Source: CAIKHN01 sp964394565 (GTDB lineage Bacteria > Patescibacteriota > Patescibacteriia > UBA9934). From it: a DNA stretch of 15,362 nt. Both the position numbers and the translations under genes were made by a program. Below the pieces are notes generated by a model. That model was not told the DNA's origin, did no database searches, and saw only the letters and a list, made by a program, of their open reading frames with translations. Of the stretch, positions 12,620 through 15,362 are shown in pieces (position 1 is the first letter of the stretch; each line of letters opens with the position of its first letter). The stretch spans positions 1 to 15,362 of the forward strand of contig CAYMYA010000017.1 in NCBI GenBank assembly GCA_964394565.1, written 5' to 3'.

Positions 12620-14152
12620 CTACACAATATTCTCCTCCTTCCCAAATGCAATCACCGCGCCGGTAAAAATCCAGAGGTAGGGCGCAAGCGTGCGAGCTTC
12701 AAGATACGTTGCAAGAAATGCGTTCATGGATACTGCAATCATTGCGCCAGCCACACCAAGTGCAAGCGCGCGAACTTCTGGATCCTTCGATTCACGATGA
12801 ATGCGAAGACACGCGCCAAACAGAAGAAGGTACATCACGAGGTACGCCCCGAGCCCCAACGTTCCAAGCTCCCCCCACATGCTCATCCAATTGTTATCGA
12901 TGTACCCTTCCGTCCCATACACACCAAACGGCAACCCAAGCCTATCGTACACTTCCGTGTTCCCTAATGCCGCAACTGCGCCACCACCATACGTTCCTGG
13001 GCCGAACCCAAAGATCGGCGCATGAGGCACCACCGTCACCACCGTTTGTACAATCCAATACACTCGACCAAGTCCATAATATTCTCCAGAAAACCGCGCG
13101 TAAGAAAACACTTCAAATATTCGTTCCGCAAATGATTGGTCCGCGGAATCCACAATGCGACTCACCACAAGACCAGAAAACGAAAGGTACCCAATGAACA
13201 GCAAAGGTGCCACAAGAGCAGTAGCAAGAACGCGTTTGTCGCGCTTCATGACGATCGCGATGAATAAGAACGCGAGCAAAAACCCAATCCACGCCGAACG
13301 CGAATACGTCATCCCAAGCACAGCAACACCAAGAAGAAGGATACCAAGCGCAAGCAGCTCGTGTTTCTTTGGAACGCTTTTTTCGTATAATCCCGCAACC
13401 AACACCACGAGAAAAAAGGCCATGAAGGTGCCAAGCTGATCGTACCGACCCAATGTCCCAAACACCCGTTGGCCAGGATCCCAAAACTGTGTCGTCCCCG
13501 CAGTCAACTGCAAGCTCCCGAGTGTGCGCTGCGCTGACGGAAGTAAGAACGCGTCCAACGGCTCACCAATCACAGATTGCGCAATGCCAAGTCCGGACTG
13601 AAACGCAACGATCATCACCATCGCGCTCACAAGAATTCGCATCGTTGCTTTTGACGGCGCCAGATACACCACGACAAAAAACAACAACACGAACCGGAAA
13701 ATTTGTCGCAAACCAAGAAGAGCAAACCATGGTGTTACCGTGTTCACGACGACGGATGCAAGCGCAAGAAATACCACCACCGCAAATGCAACATCAATCG
13801 GCGTACGACGAAACTGAATTACCCCCGTCGCAAAACGCCAGCACACCACCGCAACCAGCAGATACACAATGATTTCAGAACCATATCGAGCAAACACATA
13901 CACGTCATCCGCAATCCATTTCAATAAAAACGGCTCAAACGGCAAGTAAACTGCAAAGGCCATCAGCGTCCATTCCGGCCGAACAAATGTCAGCGCGATG
14001 AGGACAATACCGAGCACGACGGCAACAACGAGGGACGACGAGAAAAACACGGTACCTAAAAAACCAAAGGCAAGCAGTGCGGTAAATGCAATATATGCAA
14101 AACGGGTCTGCTCTTCAGATGCACGGTACAGTGAACGAAAATTCGGAATCAT
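12620..14152 (-). CDS. O-antigen ligase/polymerase-like integral membrane protein (Wzy/WaaL family)
   Basis: 510 residues from MIPNFRSLYR (ATG at 14152). The frame stays open up to 14233 but that would add GC-rich sequence from the hairpin region, and a -10 box (14159-14164) sits just before 14152. It has about 11-13 hydrophobic membrane segments. Family marks are GMTYSRSAWIGF (280-291), the conserved core of the Wzy_C domain, a long periplasmic-type loop about 330-430 with IFGFGPGTYGGG (380-391) and YIDNNWMSMWGELGTLGL (417-434), then final membrane helices. Such proteins ligate or polymerise lipid-linked oligosaccharides outside the membrane; relatives also glycosylate proteins. In a Patescibacteria cell, which usually lacks lipopolysaccharide, a capsule/S-layer glycan or protein O-glycosylation is more likely. 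The two GT4 genes could supply its substrate. Confidence 0.9.
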   Translation of the reverse strand: MIPNFRSLYRASEEQTRFAYIAFTALLAFGFLGTVFFSSSLVVAVVLGIVLIALTFVRPEWTLMAFAVYLPFEPFLLKWIADDVYVFARYGSEIIVYLLVAVVCWRFATGVIQFRRTPIDVAFAVVVFLALASVVVNTVTPWFALLGLRQIFRFVLLFFVVVYLAPSKATMRILVSAMVMIVAFQSGLGIAQSVIGEPLDAFLLPSAQRTLGSLQLTAGTTQFWDPGQRVFGTLGRYDQLGTFMAFFLVVLVAGLYEKSVPKKHELLALGILLLGVAVLGMTYSRSAWIGFLLAFLFIAIVMKRDKRVLATALVAPLLFIGYLSFSGLVVSRIVDSADQSFAERIFEVFSYARFSGEYYGLGRVYWIVQTVVTVVPHAPIFGFGPGTYGGGAVAALGNTEVYDRLGLPFGVYGTEGYIDNNWMSMWGELGTLGLGAYLVMYLLLFGACLRIHRESKDPEVRALALGVAGAMIAVSMNAFLATYLEARTLAPYLWIFTGAVIAFGKEENIV

Positions 14153-14158
14153 GACGCA

Positions 14159-14164
14159 AGTATA
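14159..14164 (-). promoter_or_regulatory. -10 box of the ligase-like gene, without a -35
   Basis: TATACT on the minus strand ends 6 nt before the ATG at 14152, the leaderless spacing seen at the GT4 and methyltransferase genes. The place where a -35 should stand (17 nt upstream, about 14182-14187) reads CCAGGG and is part of a GC-rich hairpin belonging to the neighbouring high-GC sequence. The missing -35 is one reason to suspect a sequence join here. Confidence 0.5.
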
Positions 14165-14177
14165 ACGCAGATGCGAA

Positions 14178-14217
14178 GAGCCCCTGGAAACCATCCTTGC
14201 GGACGGCCCAGGGGCTC
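14178..14217 (-). terminator. GC-rich hairpin after the MopE-like lipoprotein gene, T-tract missing
   Basis: GAGCCCCTGG (14178-14187) pairs perfectly with CCAGGGGCTC (14208-14217). The 20-nt interior contains a second stem, CCATCC-TTGC-GGACGG with one mismatch. It lies 9 nt past the lipoprotein stop (14227). In the direction of that gene it is followed by TTCGCATC, so the expected T-run stops after two T's. This is where base composition changes. Confidence 0.6.
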
Positions 14218-14226
14218 GCGTCACGG

Positions 14227-15362
14227 TCAGCACCCGCTTCCGGGGTAGACCGTGTCGTCACTGTCGTCACAGTCGCCCCCATACGGGGCGTACCCGATGT
14301 AACCGCCGATGTCGGCACACTCCAGCGGGTCTGTGGCCGCAGTGTCACGGCCGAAGCCGTCGTCGTCGCTGTCGGCGTACAGGACGACGAGGTCCTCGTC
14401 GATCTCGGAGTCACAGTCGTTGTCGATGTCGTCGCAGATCTCGATGGCGTCGGGATGGATGGCGTCATCGCTGTCGTCGCAGTCGCCTGCCACGAGCGCG
14501 TAGCCCGCTCCCGGATCCACGCACTCGCTGGAGCCGACGTCGGCCTCGTCGCCATACCCGTCGCCGTCTGCGTCCGGGAAATAGCTCACGAAGTCGAGAT
14601 CCTCATCGACGCCGCCTTCGCAGTCGTTGTCGATGCCGTCGCAGATCTCGTCGGCGTCGGGGTGGATGGCGCTGTTCCCGTCGTCGCAGTCCGTGCCGCC
14701 GGTCTCCACGGACGCGAACCCGTCGAGGTCGGTGTCGATGGGATCGACGCCGCCACCGTCTTCGATGCCGCCGTCCGTGGTTCCGCCGTCGCCGAGGCCG
14801 GTGTCGCCGCCGTCGGTGCTGCCACCATCGGAGGTTCCACCGTCTTCGATGCCGCCGTCACCGGTGTCACCGCCGCCGTCGGAAGTCCCACCGTCCGTGG
14901 TTCCACCATCGCCGGTATCGCCGCCGTCGGTGCTGCCACCATCGGAAGTTCCACCGTCCGGCAGACCGCCATCGGAGGTTCCGCCATCGGAAGTCCCACC
15001 GTCGCCGGTATCGCCACCGTCGCTGGTGCCGCCGTCCGTGCCACCGTCGCTGGTGCCGCCGTCCGAAGTGCCGCCATCCGGCAGACCGCCATCGGAGGTT
15101 CCGCCATCGGAAGTCCCACCGTCGCCGGTATCGCCACCGTCGCTGGTGCCGCCATCCGAAGTGCCGCCATCCGGCAGCCCCCCGTCGGAAGTTCCACCAT
15201 CGCTGGTTCCGCCGTCGCCGAGGCCGGTGTCGCCGCCGCTATCCGCGGGCGCCCCGCAGTTCGGGACGGCCACGAAGCGACCGTCTTCACCGGGCTGGGT
15301 GCAGTCCCCCGAGGGGACAGCACAGCCGGACAGGAGGAAGAGGAAGAAGGAAAAGACCGGGA
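14227..15362 (-). CDS. MopE-motif lipoprotein with DGG-repeat stalk, 5' end off the window; foreign composition
   Basis: The frame is open to the right edge; visible translation starts PVFSFFLFLLSGC, a lipoprotein signal with lipobox LSGC (Cys codon 15324-15322), so only a few N-terminal residues are missing. The GTG at 15273 is internal, not the start. Next come about 155 residues of GGTSDGGT/GGLPDGGT/GGDTGDGGT low-complexity stalk. Then follow three copies of the MopE-like motif (DTDLDGF...DCDD...HPDADEICDGIDNDC...DED, then DADGDGYGD..., then DSDDDGFGR... ending DCDDSDDTVYPGSGC). Each has DxDxDG acidic loops like calcium sites and paired cysteines. Such 'putative metal-binding motif' lipoproteins are common in Myxococcota and related Deltaproteobacteria. 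Codon third positions are overwhelmingly G/C, unlike all other genes here, so it is either transferred or a mis-joined contig from another organism. Confidence 0.85.
   Translation of the reverse strand, partial: PVFSFFLFLLSGCAVPSGDCTQPGEDGRFVAVPNCGAPADSGGDTGLGDGGTSDGGTSDGGLPDGGTSDGGTSDGGDTGDGGTSDGGTSDGGLPDGGTSDGGTSDGGTDGGTSDGGDTGDGGTSDGGTSDGGLPDGGTSDGGSTDGGDTGDGGTTDGGTSDGGGDTGDGGIEDGGTSDGGSTDGGDTGLGDGGTTDGGIEDGGGVDPIDTDLDGFASVETGGTDCDDGNSAIHPDADEICDGIDNDCEGGVDEDLDFVSYFPDADGDGYGDEADVGSSECVDPGAGYALVAGDCDDSDDAIHPDAIEICDDIDNDCDSEIDEDLVVLYADSDDDGFGRDTAATDPLECADIGGYIGYAPYGGDCDDSDDTVYPGSGC
14957..15153. repeat. 77-bp exact direct repeat inside the DGG stalk, 120-bp period
   Basis: Positions 14957-15033 and 15077-15153 read identically (starting TCCGGCAGACCGCCATCGG), 120 bp apart. 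The whole region about 14755-15230 is built from 6- to 24-bp units encoding GGTSDGGT variants. The unit is in frame, so slippage would change the stalk length without breaking the gene. Confidence 0.85.

Noticed and set aside
14586..15323. A 245-codon minus-strand frame rich in Ala/Pro/Thr within the lipoprotein gene
   Set aside because: It is a shifted reading of the GC-rich DGG repeat; the chosen frame has a lipobox and three MopE-like motifs.
1..15362. CRISPR arrays, tRNA or rRNA genes, transposases or integrases
   Set aside because: Looked for in all intergenic stretches and in the large open frames. No regularly spaced repeats with unique spacers, no cloverleaf-like sequence and no recombinase motifs were seen; the only tandem repeats are the coding DGG units.

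Overview
The window looks like a piece of a Patescibacteria (Candidate Phyla Radiation) genome, probably in or near the Parcubacteria group. The evidence is an exported protein and a 1,443-residue glycine-rich surface protein that share a module typical of these genomes (motifs like TVYY..DG.R..FP, K.T(Y/F).TY..DF, KVQS..KVY and W(I)xSEDVA), a DUF5667-type anti-sigma factor, moderate GC, few Shine-Dalgarno sequences, and several genes whose -10 box sits only 6-8 nt before the ATG. This placement is an inference from protein family content; no marker gene is present. The window is a scaffold of three contigs joined by two runs of exactly 100 N (10744-10843 and 12049-12148), so gap sizes, reading frames across gaps and contig adjacency are not known from the sequence.

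Layout. (1) 1-2374, minus strand: an ECF sigma factor and its membrane-anchored anti-sigma partner (4-nt overlap), followed by a 305-nt intergenic region with a 124-bp imperfect inverted repeat, then the start of a small exported protein that runs off the left edge. (2) 2572-4011, plus strand: a two-gene unit of a small helix-turn-helix protein and a DUF1704/MATCAP-like zinc metallopeptidase (HEIEVH plus DEGLA). (3) 4031-8362, minus: the giant secreted protein with two copies of a glycine-rich domain, Ig/fibronectin-like domains and the same C-terminal module as the protein at the left edge. (4) 8444-10743, minus: two GT4 glycosyltransferases, each followed by a strong palindromic terminator; the second is cut by the first gap. 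(5) 10844-12610: parts of a divergent type II restriction-modification system, with a cytosine-5 methyltransferase carrying an N-terminal MerR-like helix-turn-helix and a 26-bp dyad lying on its promoter; the endonuclease is cut by the second gap. (6) 12620-14152, minus: an O-antigen ligase/polymerase-like membrane protein. (7) 14227-15362, minus: a very GC-rich partial lipoprotein gene with a DGG-repeat stalk and three MopE-like acidic motifs, unlike everything else in composition.

The glycosyltransferases and the ligase/polymerase probably build a surface glycan, and the two proteins with the shared module are probably envelope proteins. The restriction-modification genes appear placed between the glycan genes, but only through scaffold joins. 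The right-hand 1.2 kb may be a chimeric assembly join or a foreign insertion: composition changes abruptly near 14165-14177, a terminator-like hairpin lacks its T-tract, and the neighbouring gene's promoter lacks its -35 exactly there. The most promising leads are the autoregulated-looking HTH-methyltransferase, the long inverted repeat in front of the exported protein gene, the shared envelope module, and the bacterial MATCAP-like peptidase.
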